Shown piece by piece: positions 1 through 9,060 of a DNA stretch of 64,000 bases (position 1 is its first letter; every line of letters starts with the position of its first letter). Source of the DNA: CAZYFH01 sp965249175 (lineage in GTDB: Bacteria; Acidobacteriota; Vicinamibacteria; Vicinamibacterales; UBA8438); NCBI GenBank assembly GCA_965249175.1, contig OZ252227.1, positions 6,014,001-6,078,000 on the forward strand, given 5' to 3'. The translations under genes and the position numbers were made by a program. Under the pieces are notes generated by a model. It worked only from the letters and a program-made list of their open reading frames with translations, was not told the origin of the DNA and ran no database searches.

Positions 1-1
1 C

Positions 2-607
2 GCGCTGACGGCAATGGCCGAGGTCACGACGGTCCATCAGCCGGAGCCGCTCGGCCTCGGTCACGCCGTGCTCTGCAGCCGATCCGCCGTGGGTGACGCC
101 CCGTTTGCCGTGCTGCTCCCCGACGACGTCATCGATGCCGACCCACCGGCGCTCCGCCAGATGCTCGACGTCTTCCGCGAGGTCGACGGCCCGGTCGTGC
201 TCGTCGAGCGCGTCCCGCACGCCGCGGTCGATCGCTACGGCATCATCGATGCCCAGCCGGTCCGTGCCGGCGTGCATCGCGTCGTCGACATGCTGGAGAA
301 GCCCGCACCCGACGCCGCGCCGTCGGACCTGGCCATCGTCGGCCGCTACATCCTGACGCCGGATGCCTTCCCCGCCCTCGAGGCGACCGGCGCGGGCTCA
401 GGTGGCGAGATCCAACTCACCGACGCCCTTCGTCGCCTGCTCAAGGACCGTCCCATCCACGCGGTGGAGATCGACGGCAGTCGCCACGACGCCGGGACGA
501 AGACCGGGTATCTCGAAGCGACGCTCCACTTCGCCGGCAAGCGGCCTGACCTCGCGGCAACGATTGATGCGGCCCTGGAGACGCGCCGGGCGGCGCGAAA
601 GAGCTGA
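2..607 (+). CDS. galU: UTP-glucose-1-phosphate uridylyltransferase, C-terminal part
   Basis: This enzyme makes UDP-glucose from UTP and glucose-1-phosphate for envelope polysaccharides and glycosyl transfer in the cytoplasm. The reading frame is open from the left edge, so the N-terminal nucleotide-binding part lies outside the window. About 201 residues are visible. The stretches LGLGHAVLCS, LLPDDVI and VGRYILTPDAF are typical of bacterial GalU, covering the middle and end of the nucleotidyltransferase fold. An ATG at 14 is in frame but is internal to the family alignment and is not the true start. It converges on the fmdB-like gene, with only 14 bp between the stop codons. Confidence 0.9.
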   Translation, partial: ALTAMAEVTTVHQPEPLGLGHAVLCSRSAVGDAPFAVLLPDDVIDADPPALRQMLDVFREVDGPVVLVERVPHAAVDRYGIIDAQPVRAGVHRVVDMLEKPAPDAAPSDLAIVGRYILTPDAFPALEATGAGSGGEIQLTDALRRLLKDRPIHAVEIDGSRHDAGTKTGYLEATLHFAGKRPDLAATIDAALETRRAARKS

Positions 608-621
608 CGGCGCGTGTCCGA

Positions 622-999
622 CTACTTGGTCGCCGACGGCTCCGAGGATGACGACGACGACGACGACGGACCCGTCCCTGACTTCGATGTGGACTCGGAG
701 TCGGACCCAGACGAGGACCCCGAGCCAGACTCCTTGGCGTCCTTCGACCCGGAGGTCTTCTTGGCCCCGTCCTTGTCGGATGACGCCTCGCTACCAGACG
801 CCTCTTGATCCGCGCTCGGTTTCCGCGCGTAGTCGGTGACGTACCAGCCGGTCCCCTTGAACTGAAAAGCGGGCGACGACACCAGCTTCCTGACCTTGCC
901 GCCGCAGGAGGGACAGATCGAGATGAGCTCGTCCGAAAATTTCTGGATGCGCTCGAACCGATGCCCACAGTCCTCGCACTCGTACTCGTAAAGCGGCAT
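622..999 (-). CDS. FmdB/CxxC-type zinc ribbon protein with acidic Ser-rich tail
   Basis: A small putative regulatory protein of about 125 residues. The first 45 residues are a zinc ribbon with two cysteine pairs (CEDC and CPSC), starting MPLYEYEC as in the FmdB family. The remaining C-terminal half is low complexity, rich in Ser, Asp, Glu and Gly. The ATG at 999 was chosen because family members begin exactly at MPLYEY; an upstream in-frame ATG at 1059 would add an unconserved leader. It lies downstream of and in the same orientation as the DUF885 gene, 85 bp away. The molecular role of the family is not established. Confidence 0.85.
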   Translation of the reverse strand: MPLYEYECEDCGHRFERIQKFSDELISICPSCGGKVRKLVSSPAFQFKGTGWYVTDYARKPSADQEASGSEASSDKDGAKKTSGSKDAKESGSGSSSGSDSESTSKSGTGPSSSSSSSSEPSATK

Positions 1000-1084
1000 C
1001 GTCGTCGCGGCCTCGTGTCTCGACCGACCGATCGTAGTGGCCAGGCCGGAGACGGTCAATTGGCGCCGTGGTCGGGCGCGCGCA

Positions 1085-2752
1085 TCACTCGAGCAGGGTG
1101 CCGGACCCCACCATCAGCTCGCGATGCATCCAGAACGGCAGCCCCCCATGCCCGAGGAGCCGGTCATGGAACCGTTGCAGGCCGAACGCGCCCCCGTCGG
1201 CGGCTTCGCAGTCGGCGCGGAGCTTCAGCAGCATCTGCTTCCCGAGGGCGTAGAGCACGTAGCCGGGGTCGAAGGTCCCGCGCTCTGCTTCCTGGCGGGC
1301 GCTGCTTTCTTCGAGATAGGCCTCGTCGCGGAAGAACCGCATCCCCTGCTCGACCGACAAATCCTCGGTGTGCAGCCTGAGGCCGACAACGGTCCGAGCC
1401 AGGCGCACGAGGGCCTCGGCGAGCTGGCCCAGCTTGATCTCCGTGTTCCCGCGCTCGAAGCCCTGGTCGAGCATCATCTGCTCGCAGTAGTGCGCCCAGC
1501 CCTCGACGAACGACGTGGGCGCGAAGAGGACCGATTTCCGCAGGGGCGAATCGACCTCGCGTAGGTGCTCGAAGTGCAGGAAGTGGCCGGGGTAGACCTC
1601 ATGCATCGAAATGGACCAGAGCGTGGCGTGGCTGAAATCCCTGAGGTGCTCCTGCCGCCGCGCCTCCGACCACGCGGGGTCGACGGTGGTGAGGTAGTAG
1701 TACGCGGCCAGCCGCTTCGCTTCGAAGGGACCGGCGGTCCACAGGCTGGCGAACGTCCACCGGTAGAAATCGGGCGTCGGCGCGACCACCACGCCGTCGT
1801 GGTCCGGGACCGTCACGATGCGCTTGCGCTGGATGAACGACCGCAGATCGCGCACCTGTCCTTCGACTGTCCCGATCAGTGCGTCAGCGTCGGGATGACG
1901 CGCCTTGACTTGGCGCCAGGCCTCCCGTGGATCGGCATCGATGTCGACCGCGACTCGCTTGAACTCCGCCTGGGTCGCCCGCAGCTCGCGCATGGCGACC
2001 TTCAACAGTCGGTCGACGGGCACGTCGATGCCGTCGTCCAGTCGTAGCTTCTCGGTGAACCGGTCGCCGCCGAGGCGAAACGACGCGCGACTTTGCGGCC
2101 CGACCTTCTCGCGCAGATGCCCGATGTAGGTGCGCAGCGCATCGGTGGCTTCGGTGGAGGCGTCGGCCAGATCGCCGAGCAGATGCATATCCTCAAGATC
2201 GCGAAAGGCGCGGGGAAGATCCCGCTCGACGAAGGACAACACGCCTTCAAGGGCTGCGATCCCCACCTTGACGAAGAGGCCGGGCGCCTCGGTCACGTTT
2301 TCTCGGGCGGCCTCCAGCAATCGGGGTGTCTGACGCAGCTTCGACCCGACGCGCCGCGCGCGCTGGTTGAGGTCGTCGTACGCAAAGAACACCTGGGCCG
2401 CGAGGCTATTCGCCAGCGTGTCCGCGTAGAACAGCGGACTCCGCTCCCAGTCACGGGTTTCTTCGAGGGCGAATAGCCGGCTGCGAATGCAGTCGGCGAG
2501 CATGCGACGGTCCAGTGTCTCGTCTCGCGTGAGACTGGAGGGGGCGATGCCGTCGAGCCGGCGAGCCCACCCGCCGAGGTCGCGGGCGTGTGCCTCGATC
2601 GCGGCGCGACTGACATCCTCCAGCAGGTCATCGTGGAGGTGCACGCCGTCGGCGGCCGCCTCCGTCGGATAGGTTTCGTAGAGATACGCGCGGTACTGTT
2701 CGACGAAGTGGGCGAGCGGTTCGGACGTGTGTGTCGAGTGCGACCGGCGCAT
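1085..2752 (-). CDS. DUF885 family putative metallo-hydrolase
   Basis: A 555-residue protein of the DUF885 family, whose members are predicted zinc peptidase-like hydrolases. The diagnostic H-E-V-Y-P-G-H motif is at about residues 384-390, followed by an EGWAHYCEQ segment that fits a distal metal ligand. No convincing signal peptide is seen, so it may be cytoplasmic, although some relatives are exported. The start ATG (2750-2752) is directly adjacent to the end of a TA-flanked MITE at 2753. The element terminus supplies an AGGA placed 6 nt before the ATG, so the present ribosome binding site seems to come from the insertion. Substrate unknown. Confidence 0.85.
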   Translation of the reverse strand: MRRSHSTHTSEPLAHFVEQYRAYLYETYPTEAAADGVHLHDDLLEDVSRAAIEAHARDLGGWARRLDGIAPSSLTRDETLDRRMLADCIRSRLFALEETRDWERSPLFYADTLANSLAAQVFFAYDDLNQRARRVGSKLRQTPRLLEAARENVTEAPGLFVKVGIAALEGVLSFVERDLPRAFRDLEDMHLLGDLADASTEATDALRTYIGHLREKVGPQSRASFRLGGDRFTEKLRLDDGIDVPVDRLLKVAMRELRATQAEFKRVAVDIDADPREAWRQVKARHPDADALIGTVEGQVRDLRSFIQRKRIVTVPDHDGVVVAPTPDFYRWTFASLWTAGPFEAKRLAAYYYLTTVDPAWSEARRQEHLRDFSHATLWSISMHEVYPGHFLHFEHLREVDSPLRKSVLFAPTSFVEGWAHYCEQMMLDQGFERGNTEIKLGQLAEALVRLARTVVGLRLHTEDLSVEQGMRFFRDEAYLEESSARQEAERGTFDPGYVLYALGKQMLLKLRADCEAADGGAFGLQRFHDRLLGHGGLPFWMHRELMVGSGTLLE

Positions 2753-2918
2753 CTAGTGTCCTGTAAACGTGATTCGCTGCGTAAGTCCCGGCGCGCGGCG
2801 CCCGGCTGGCAAGACGCGACGAGGGAGCATAGTGGGCCTATGTGACCGAGGAGCAACGCTGCCAGGCGGGATGCCCCGCCCGGGGATTATGCAGCGAATC
2901 ACGTTTACAGGACACTAG
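2753..2918 (-). mobile_element. TA-flanked MITE, copy 1 (166 bp)
   Basis: A non-coding element with perfect 28-bp inverted repeats at 2753-2780 and 2891-2918. Both ends read CTAG followed by TGTCCTGTAAAC in from the outside, consistent with insertion at a TA dinucleotide (2754-2755 and 2916-2917). A homologous element with diverged ends lies at 43751-43915. The interior carries, on the minus strand, the conserved core also found at 43809-43861 and 61019-61072. The element lies between the DUF885 start codon and the IS630, and shares its right TA with the IS630 left end. Confidence 0.85.
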
Positions 2919-4026
2919 TGGACTGTATCAATGAATTCGTTAGTAATCATGCGATGCGCCGGGAGGGGTCTGTATATGACCAGCGCACCGGTGCTGCCGT
3001 GCGGTTGTAGCGGTCGATGTACCGACGGAGTTTACGGGTGAGGTCGGTGACCGACGTGAAGATTCCGCAGCGAGCACGTCGCGTGTGAGTTTCGAGAACC
3101 AGAGTTCCACTTGATTCAGCCACGACGAATAGGTCGGCGTGTAGTGGAGCGTCACGTTCGGATACGCATCCAAGAAGTCGGTGACCTTCGCGGTCTTGTG
3201 AGCGGACAGGTTGTCCGCGATGATGTGGATCTCCCGGCCGGGCGATTGCGAGGCCACGATCTCGCCCAGGAACTGGACGAATTCCGCACTGGTATGCCTG
3301 GCGGCCGGCCGGCCGAGGACCTGCCCGTCGTGTGTAGTCAGTGCCGCATACAGCGACAGCGTCCCATGGCGGACGTATTCGAAGCCGTGGCGTTCGGCGC
3401 GGCCCGGCGACAGCGGCAGCCGCGGGTCACGCCGGTCCAACGCCTGAATCGCGGTCTTTTCATCGACACAAAACACCGCGGCATGCTGGGGTGGATGCAG
3501 ATAGAGGCCGATGATGTCGGCGGCCTTGGTCTCGAAGTCGGGATCGGTCGATCGCAGGTACCGTTCCAGCCGATGCGGCTGGAGCCCGGCGCGCCGCCAG
3601 GTCCGGGCCACGAACGTATGGGGAATGCCGAGCTTGCGGGCCAACCGGCGGGTCGACCAGTGGGTGGTCCCGTCCGTGGGCGGCTTGCGCGTCCAATTGA
3701 GAATCCGCGCTTCCAGTCGCGCCGTCAGCCGCCACGCCGTCGACCCGCGGTGCTGGGCCCGCAGCCCAGGTACCCGCTTCGCGAGAAACCGTTGGCGCCA
3801 TCGGCTAATCGTGGGCGCGCTGCATCCCACCCGTTCGGCGATCTCGCTGTAGGAACACCCGTCGGCCGACAGCAGCACGATCCGAGCTCGTCGGGCATCC
3901 GCCGCTCGCCCGCGCTGCGAGCGGACCCATGCGTTCAACGTGGCTCGTTCTTCCGTGGTCACCGACAGCAATGAGGTAGGAAGCATGAGGAATCCTACCA
4001 CTAACGAATCAGTTAGTACAGTCCAC
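2918..4026 (-). mobile_element. IS630-family insertion sequence
   Basis: Imperfect inverted repeats of about 26 bp start GTGGACTGTA at 2918 and end with its complement at 4026. They are flanked by TA (2916-2917 and 4027-4028), the usual IS630/Tc1-mariner target. It contains one transposase gene with a 3' frameshift. It separates the MITE and DUF885 gene from rsmI. The right end is about 100 bp from the rsmI start, so it may influence rsmI expression. Confidence 0.88.
2940..4001 (-). pseudogene. IS630-family transposase, frameshifted near its 3' end
   Basis: A DDE transposase with an N-terminal helix-turn-helix (about residues 48-72, GCSYSEIAERVGC) and a catalytic triad visible as D180 (CVDEK), D263 (IIADN) and E299 (NQVELWF). 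After residue 311 the expected C-terminus is lost. In the neighbouring frame the sequence continues GIFTSV, then TRKLRRYIDRYN and VRWSYTDP, the normal IS630 ending, with a stop at 2947. A one-base loss near position 3068-3074 explains this. The frameshifted product instead reads into the inverted repeat. Catalytic residues are intact, so residual activity or ribosomal frameshifting cannot be excluded, but decay is the simpler reading. Confidence 0.85.
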
Positions 4027-4127
4027 TAGTTGTCCCAGGAATCCCACGGATGAAGGGGCGGGCCAGCGCTTGATGGTACAATACCGTTGCGGTCCGCACG
4101 GCGCGGTGGCCGTTCTTCCCCGACATC

Positions 4128-4985
4128 GTGCAGGTCAAGCCCGGCACGCTCTACATCGTCGCTACCCCCATCGGTAATCTCGAAGACGTCACGTACCGCG
4201 CGATACGGGTGCTCGGTGCCGTCGACCTGATCGCTGCCGAGGACACACGCCGCGCGGCGAAACTGCTCACGCACTACGGCGTCGCAACGCGACGCACCAG
4301 TTTTCACGAGCACAACGAAGTCACGAAGACACCACGCCTGCTTGACGGGCTGGCGGAGGGTGGCACCGTCGCGCTGATCAGTGACGCCGGCACCCCACTC
4401 GTGTCCGATCCCGGTACGCGGCTCGTCCGCGCGGCCCTCGCGAGGGGCGTCCGAGTCGAAGCGCTCCCCGGTCCGACTGCCGTGATCGCCGCGCTTGTCA
4501 CGTCGGGCGCAGCCGGTGGACCGTTCCTCTTCGCCGGCTTCGCTCCGTATCGGTCAAAAGCCAGAAAAAAGTGGTTTGCATCGGTCGCCACCGTGACGCA
4601 CGCAGTCGTTTTCTTTGAGGCGCCCCATCGTCTACGGGCCTCGCTCATCGACCTGCGCGACACGATCGGAGAGAGAACCATAGCGGTGTGTCGAGAGCTG
4701 ACTAAACTACACGAGGAGTTGGTCATTGGACCTATTACTGGGGTGCTTGCTCGCCTGCCATCGCCGCGCGGGGAAGTGACCGTGGTCGTCGAACCGGCCG
4801 TTGAGGGGCAAGGGAAGAGCCATGTACCACCTACGGGGCGGGCTCTGTTGACAGAATTTGGTCTACTGACCAATGAATTGGGGGTCAGGAGGGTTGCCGT
4901 GCGTGCGCTAGCAACCAAGTACGGCGTGTCTGGAAGAGAGATCTATCGGGCGATCGAGAACGCCAAGTTATTATCTGGTGATTGA
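4128..4985 (+). CDS. rsmI: 16S rRNA (cytidine1402-2'-O)-methyltransferase
   Basis: RsmI uses SAM to 2'-O-methylate C1402 of 16S rRNA in the decoding centre. The 285-residue protein opens with GTLYIVATPIGNLEDVTYRA, followed by AEDTRRAAKLL and LISDAGTPLVSDPG, which are hallmark motifs of the tetrapyrrole-methylase-like fold. Length is normal. The GTG at 4128 is just before the conserved start of the fold. The upstream 100 bp lie between the gene and the IS630 and include a TACAAT hexamer at 4077-4082 that could be a -10 element. It is followed closely by a TPR protein gene. Confidence 0.95.
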   Translation: MQVKPGTLYIVATPIGNLEDVTYRAIRVLGAVDLIAAEDTRRAAKLLTHYGVATRRTSFHEHNEVTKTPRLLDGLAEGGTVALISDAGTPLVSDPGTRLVRAALARGVRVEALPGPTAVIAALVTSGAAGGPFLFAGFAPYRSKARKKWFASVATVTHAVVFFEAPHRLRASLIDLRDTIGERTIAVCRELTKLHEELVIGPITGVLARLPSPRGEVTVVVEPAVEGQGKSHVPPTGRALLTEFGLLTNELGVRRVAVRALATKYGVSGREIYRAIENAKLLSGD

Positions 4986-5040
4986 CCTATCACTGGGGGC
5001 TCTGCTAGGCTGTCACGCCTTCGGCGCGCAGCGACCTCCC

Positions 5041-5700
5041 ATGGCGAAACGTCAAGCGCGGAAAACGGCTGCCGCACGCAAGACCCCGACCAGCAAGCGC
5101 AAGCGGAAACCCGCACGGCCGCGGGCCGAGCCGAGCGAACCGGCGCCCGAAGTGAGCGCCGCGGCACAGGTGCGCCGCGAGCGGTCCGCGCGCGCACTCC
5201 AACTCTACGAACAGGGGATCGACGCCATGCAGCGGCGCGATTTCTCGACAGCCGATGCGACCCTGCGGGAAGTGGTGACCGACTATCCGGAGGAGCGCGA
5301 GCTCCGCGAACGGGCGCGCGTCTACCTGAGAGTCTGCGAACGGGAGTCCTCGCCTCCCGTCCCGCAGCCCCAGTCGCTCGAGGAGCGCACGTATGCCGGA
5401 ACACTGGCGCTCAATAGCGGGTCGCTCGACGAGGCCGTGCGCCATCTCGACGCCGCTGCCGCCGAGGACCCCGATAGCGATCACGTACAGTACATGCTGG
5501 CCGTCACACGGGCGCTCCGGGGCGAGACTGACGCGGCCGTCGCGCATCTGCGTCGCGCCATCGAGCTGAACGCGGACAACCGGCTCCGCGCGCGGCAGGA
5601 ACCCGACTTCAAGGCACTGCAAGCGGACGCCGCGTTCCGACGGGTGATCGAGGCGCCGCCCGCCGCTCGACGCCGGTCACGCAACCACCAGCTGTCATAG
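5041..5700 (+). CDS. TPR-repeat protein with basic N-terminal tail
   Basis: A 219-residue protein. The first 35 residues are Lys/Arg/Ala/Pro rich and probably disordered. The rest contains tetratricopeptide-like helical pairs at roughly 55-90 (LQLYEQGIDAMQRRDFSTAD), 118-150 and 152-185, suggesting a protein-interaction scaffold. The ATG at 5041 is preferred; an alternative in-frame start at 4978 would overlap the 3' end of rsmI. It ends 4 bp before glmU and may share its transcript. No enzymatic domain or signal peptide is seen and the function is unknown. Confidence 0.75.
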   Translation: MAKRQARKTAAARKTPTSKRKRKPARPRAEPSEPAPEVSAAAQVRRERSARALQLYEQGIDAMQRRDFSTADATLREVVTDYPEERELRERARVYLRVCERESSPPVPQPQSLEERTYAGTLALNSGSLDEAVRHLDAAAAEDPDSDHVQYMLAVTRALRGETDAAVAHLRRAIELNADNRLRARQEPDFKALQADAAFRRVIEAPPAARRRSRNHQLS

Positions 5701-5704
5701 CCAG

Positions 5705-7090
5705 ATGGCCGTTCGCCACGTGATCGTGCTCGCCGCCGGCAAGGGCACGCGGATGCACGCGGCTCGGCCCAAAGTGCTGCATCGGCTGGCGGGTCGCACG
5801 CTGCTCGACCACGTCTTGCGGGCGGCGGCATCCCTGGACCCGGCCTCGACCACCGTTATCGTCGGTCACCAAGCGGAACAGGTCTCTGCGGCGGCCGAGC
5901 TGGTCGGCGACCCGGGGGTGCGGGTCGTGCGACAGGAACCCCAGCTCGGGACGGCACACGCGCTGCTGCAAGCGGCGCCGCGCTTCGACGGTGTCGCGGG
6001 GACGGTTGTTGTCCTCTCGGGCGACGCGCCTCTCATCACACCGGCGACGCTGGCGCGCCTGGCGGATCGGCACGACGCGGCAGGAGCGGCCGCCACCGTC
6101 TTGACGGCCGTCCTCGACCAGCCGTACGGCTATGGACGCGTCGTGCGACAGGATGGGGCGTTCGTGCGCATCGTCGAGGAGACCGACGCCTCCCCGGAGC
6201 AGCGGCAATTGCGGGAGGTAAACTCAGGCATCTACGCCTTCGAGCTCGATCCGCTCTTCGACGCCCTCACGCGCGTCACTGAGGACGGACCGCAGCATGA
6301 GCGGTACCTGCCGGCCATCCTGCAGATGTATCGGCGCCGGCGGTTGACGGTGGAAACGGTCGTGACCGAGGACGCGCGAGAGATCCGCGGTATCAACAGC
6401 CAGGCCGAGCTGGCGGAAACGAGCGGCTTTATGCGACGAGGCAAGAACGACGAGCTCATGGCGGCCGGCGTGAGCATCGAGGACCCGGCGACGACCTACA
6501 TCGATGGTGACGTCTCCGTCGGTCCCGACACCGTGATTCATCCGGGGGTGATGCTTGAGGGGCGCACAGTGATTGGCGCACGCTGCGAGCTGCACGGGGG
6601 CGTGCGTATCGTTGACTCCACGGTCGGGGACGACGTCACGGTCAACAACTTCTGCGTGATCGCCCGCTCGGAGATCGCCGCGGGCGCGCGGGTCGGTCCG
6701 TTCGCGCACATCCGGCCCGAGTCGGTGATTGGGGAGCGGGCGCGCGTCGGCAACTTCGTCGAGCTCAAGAAAACGACGCTCGGCACCGACGCGAAGGCCA
6801 ACCACCTGAGCTACCTGGGCGATGCGGAGATCGGAGCCGGCGTCAACATCGGCGCCGGCACGATCACCTGCAATTTCGACGGCAGCACCAAACACCGCAC
6901 CCGGCTCGAGCCCGACGTGTTCGTCGGCAGTGGCACCCAATTCATCGCCCCTGTGACCGTGGGTCGTGGCGCCTACGTCGCGGCTGGCTCGTGCATCACC
7001 GACGATGTGCCGGCCGGCGCGCTTGCGATCGCCCGCGGGCGCCAGACCAACAAGGAAGGCTGGGCGGACGAGAAAAGGAAGAAGGGCTAA
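5705..7090 (+). CDS. glmU: Bifunctional UDP-N-acetylglucosamine pyrophosphorylase / glucosamine-1-phosphate N-acetyltransferase
   Basis: GlmU acetylates glucosamine-1-phosphate and then transfers UMP, giving UDP-GlcNAc for peptidoglycan and lipid A. The N-terminal uridylyltransferase domain (about 1-230) starts with VLAAGKGTRMHAARPKVLH, the nucleotide-binding signature. The C-terminal part is a left-handed beta-helix with hexapeptide repeats and the acetyltransferase block NHLSYLGDAEIGAGVNIGAG. Length (461) is typical. It is followed 54 bp later by glmS, which makes the precursor, so the two steps are neighbours and probably co-expressed. Confidence 0.97.
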   Translation: MAVRHVIVLAAGKGTRMHAARPKVLHRLAGRTLLDHVLRAAASLDPASTTVIVGHQAEQVSAAAELVGDPGVRVVRQEPQLGTAHALLQAAPRFDGVAGTVVVLSGDAPLITPATLARLADRHDAAGAAATVLTAVLDQPYGYGRVVRQDGAFVRIVEETDASPEQRQLREVNSGIYAFELDPLFDALTRVTEDGPQHERYLPAILQMYRRRRLTVETVVTEDAREIRGINSQAELAETSGFMRRGKNDELMAAGVSIEDPATTYIDGDVSVGPDTVIHPGVMLEGRTVIGARCELHGGVRIVDSTVGDDVTVNNFCVIARSEIAAGARVGPFAHIRPESVIGERARVGNFVELKKTTLGTDAKANHLSYLGDAEIGAGVNIGAGTITCNFDGSTKHRTRLEPDVFVGSGTQFIAPVTVGRGAYVAAGSCITDDVPAGALAIARGRQTNKEGWADEKRKKG

Positions 7091-7144
7091 TAGAGGTCCT
7101 ACGCTACAGTTAGGGTACAGCCCCCCGTCTAGATAAGGCTCACC

Positions 7145-8989
7145 ATGTGCGGCATCATTGGCTACCTCGGTGACAAACCGGCGGTGCCCGTCCTGATCGA
7201 CGGCCTGCGACGGCTCGAGTATCGAGGCTACGACTCGGCCGGGGTCGCCCTGGTGCGCAGCGGCGAAGTCGACGTGCGCCGGAGCGCGGGCAAGCTCGAC
7301 CGGCTCGAGCACGTCATTCGAACCGATCCGGTGGACGGCGATTACGGTATCGGCCACACCCGCTGGGCGACCCACGGCCGGCCGACTGAGGAAAACGCCC
7401 ACCCGCACCGCGACTGCAGCGGCCACCTCGTGGTCGTGCACAACGGCATCATCGAGAACTATCTCGAGCTCAAACGGCAGCTCCAGGGCGAAGGCCACCG
7501 CTTCGAAACCGAGACCGACACGGAAGTGATCGCGCATCTCGTGGAGAGCGAGATCCGGAGCGACGGGCTCGAGAACGCCGTGCGCCGGGCCCTGGGCCGG
7601 CTCCGCGGGCTGTTCGGCATGGTCTTGGTCCACGCCGAGGACCCCGACAAGATCGTGGCGGTGCGCAACGGTCCGCCCATCGTCGTCGGTATTGGCGACG
7701 CGGAATTCCTGGTGGCGTCTGACGTGACCGCCATTCTCGCCCACACACGTGACGTCGTGTTCCTCGGCGATGAGGAGATGGCGGTCATCACACACGGCGG
7801 TGTCGAGTTCACCGACTATGCAGGCCGGGCGGTCTCGAAGGCGACACAGCGGATCCAATGGGACCTCGTGATGGCCGAAAAGGCCGGTTATAAGCACTTC
7901 ATGCTGAGGGAGATTTTCGAGCAGCCGCGGGCGCTCCAGGAAACGGTACTTGGACGAATCTCCGAGGAGCATGCCAACGTCCATCTCGGCGAGATCGAGA
8001 TCCCTGCCGAGACGCTCCGCGCGATCGAACAGGTCGTCATCCTCGCGTGCGGGACGTCGTGGCACGCCGCCCTCGTGGGCAAGTTCTTGATCGAATCGCT
8101 GGCGCGGGTGCGTGTCGAGGTCGACTATGGGTCGGAGTACCGATATCGCGACCCGATCGCCGGGGCGCGCACGCTCGTGGTCGTGATCACGCAGTCTGGC
8201 GAGACGGCGGACACCCTGGCGGCGTTGCGCGAGGCGCGGTCCAAGGGCGCGAAGAGCATCGCGATCTGCAACGTGGTCGGCAGCATGGCAACTCGTGAGG
8301 CCGATGGCACGTTGTACACGCACGCAGGTCCGGAAATCGGGGTCGCGTCCACCAAAGCGTTCACATCGCAGCTCGTGGCACTCAACCTCCTTGCGCTGCA
8401 CCTGGGCCAGGCGCGCGACACGCTCGCGCCAGCCGAGGCGCGGCGGCAGATCGAGGCGCTTGCGCACCTGCCGGTCTTGCTCGAGCACACCCTGAAAGCT
8501 GACCGACGCATCTTCACGATCGCGAAGCGGTTCTATCGGAGCGCGAACTTCCTCTACCTTGGGCGCGGCATCAACTACCCGATCGCCCTGGAGGGCGCGC
8601 TTAAACTGAAGGAGATCTCCTATATCCACGCCGAGGGCTACCCCGGCGGTGAGATGAAGCACGGCCCCATTGCACTCATCGACGAAAACATGCCGGTGGT
8701 CGCGGTCGTGCCGCGCGATGCGGTCTTCGACAAGATGCGCACGAATCTGCAGGAGATCAAGGCGCGCGGCGCAGCCATTCTCGTCCTGACCGACGCGGCA
8801 CCGGAAGACTTCGAGGGCCTGGTCGATCATGACCGTGACGAGATCATTGCGATCCCAGCGACCCATCCGCTCCTGACGCCTGTGCTGATGGTCGTGCCGC
8901 TGCAGCTGTTGGCGTATCACATCGCCGTGCTTCGGGGCTGCGACGTGGACCAGCCGCGCAACCTCGCCAAGAGCGTGACGGTGGAATAG
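7145..8989 (+). CDS. glmS: Glutamine-fructose-6-phosphate aminotransferase (isomerizing)
   Basis: GlmS converts fructose-6-phosphate and glutamine to glucosamine-6-phosphate, the entry step of the amino-sugar pathway. The 614-residue protein starts MCGIIGYLGD with the catalytic Cys2 exposed after Met removal. The glutaminase domain spans about 1-225, including the GHTRWATHG motif, and is followed by two SIS sugar-isomerase domains (CGTSWHAALVG; YLGRGINYPIALEGALKLKE). The 54-bp gap from glmU is too short for a glmS ribozyme, and none is seen. An AAGG lies a few bases before the ATG. Confidence 0.97.
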   Translation: MCGIIGYLGDKPAVPVLIDGLRRLEYRGYDSAGVALVRSGEVDVRRSAGKLDRLEHVIRTDPVDGDYGIGHTRWATHGRPTEENAHPHRDCSGHLVVVHNGIIENYLELKRQLQGEGHRFETETDTEVIAHLVESEIRSDGLENAVRRALGRLRGLFGMVLVHAEDPDKIVAVRNGPPIVVGIGDAEFLVASDVTAILAHTRDVVFLGDEEMAVITHGGVEFTDYAGRAVSKATQRIQWDLVMAEKAGYKHFMLREIFEQPRALQETVLGRISEEHANVHLGEIEIPAETLRAIEQVVILACGTSWHAALVGKFLIESLARVRVEVDYGSEYRYRDPIAGARTLVVVITQSGETADTLAALREARSKGAKSIAICNVVGSMATREADGTLYTHAGPEIGVASTKAFTSQLVALNLLALHLGQARDTLAPAEARRQIEALAHLPVLLEHTLKADRRIFTIAKRFYRSANFLYLGRGINYPIALEGALKLKEISYIHAEGYPGGEMKHGPIALIDENMPVVAVVPRDAVFDKMRTNLQEIKARGAAILVLTDAAPEDFEGLVDHDRDEIIAIPATHPLLTPVLMVVPLQLLAYHIAVLRGCDVDQPRNLAKSVTVE

Positions 8990-9060
8990 GCGACATGCCT
9001 GGCGAGCGCCGCAGCGGCACCACCCCTCGCCGCTGACCCCGAGTCGCTGGTCACCGCCCG

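Noticed and set aside
7091..7144. glmS ribozyme/riboswitch upstream of glmS
   Set aside because: The gap is only 54 bp, too short for the ribozyme, and no matching core is present.
6224..8920. Long minus-strand open frame (898 codons) opposite glmU and glmS
   Set aside because: It lies antisense to two unmistakable genes; its translation is low-complexity His/Asp/Arg rich, as expected from reading GC-rich codons backwards.
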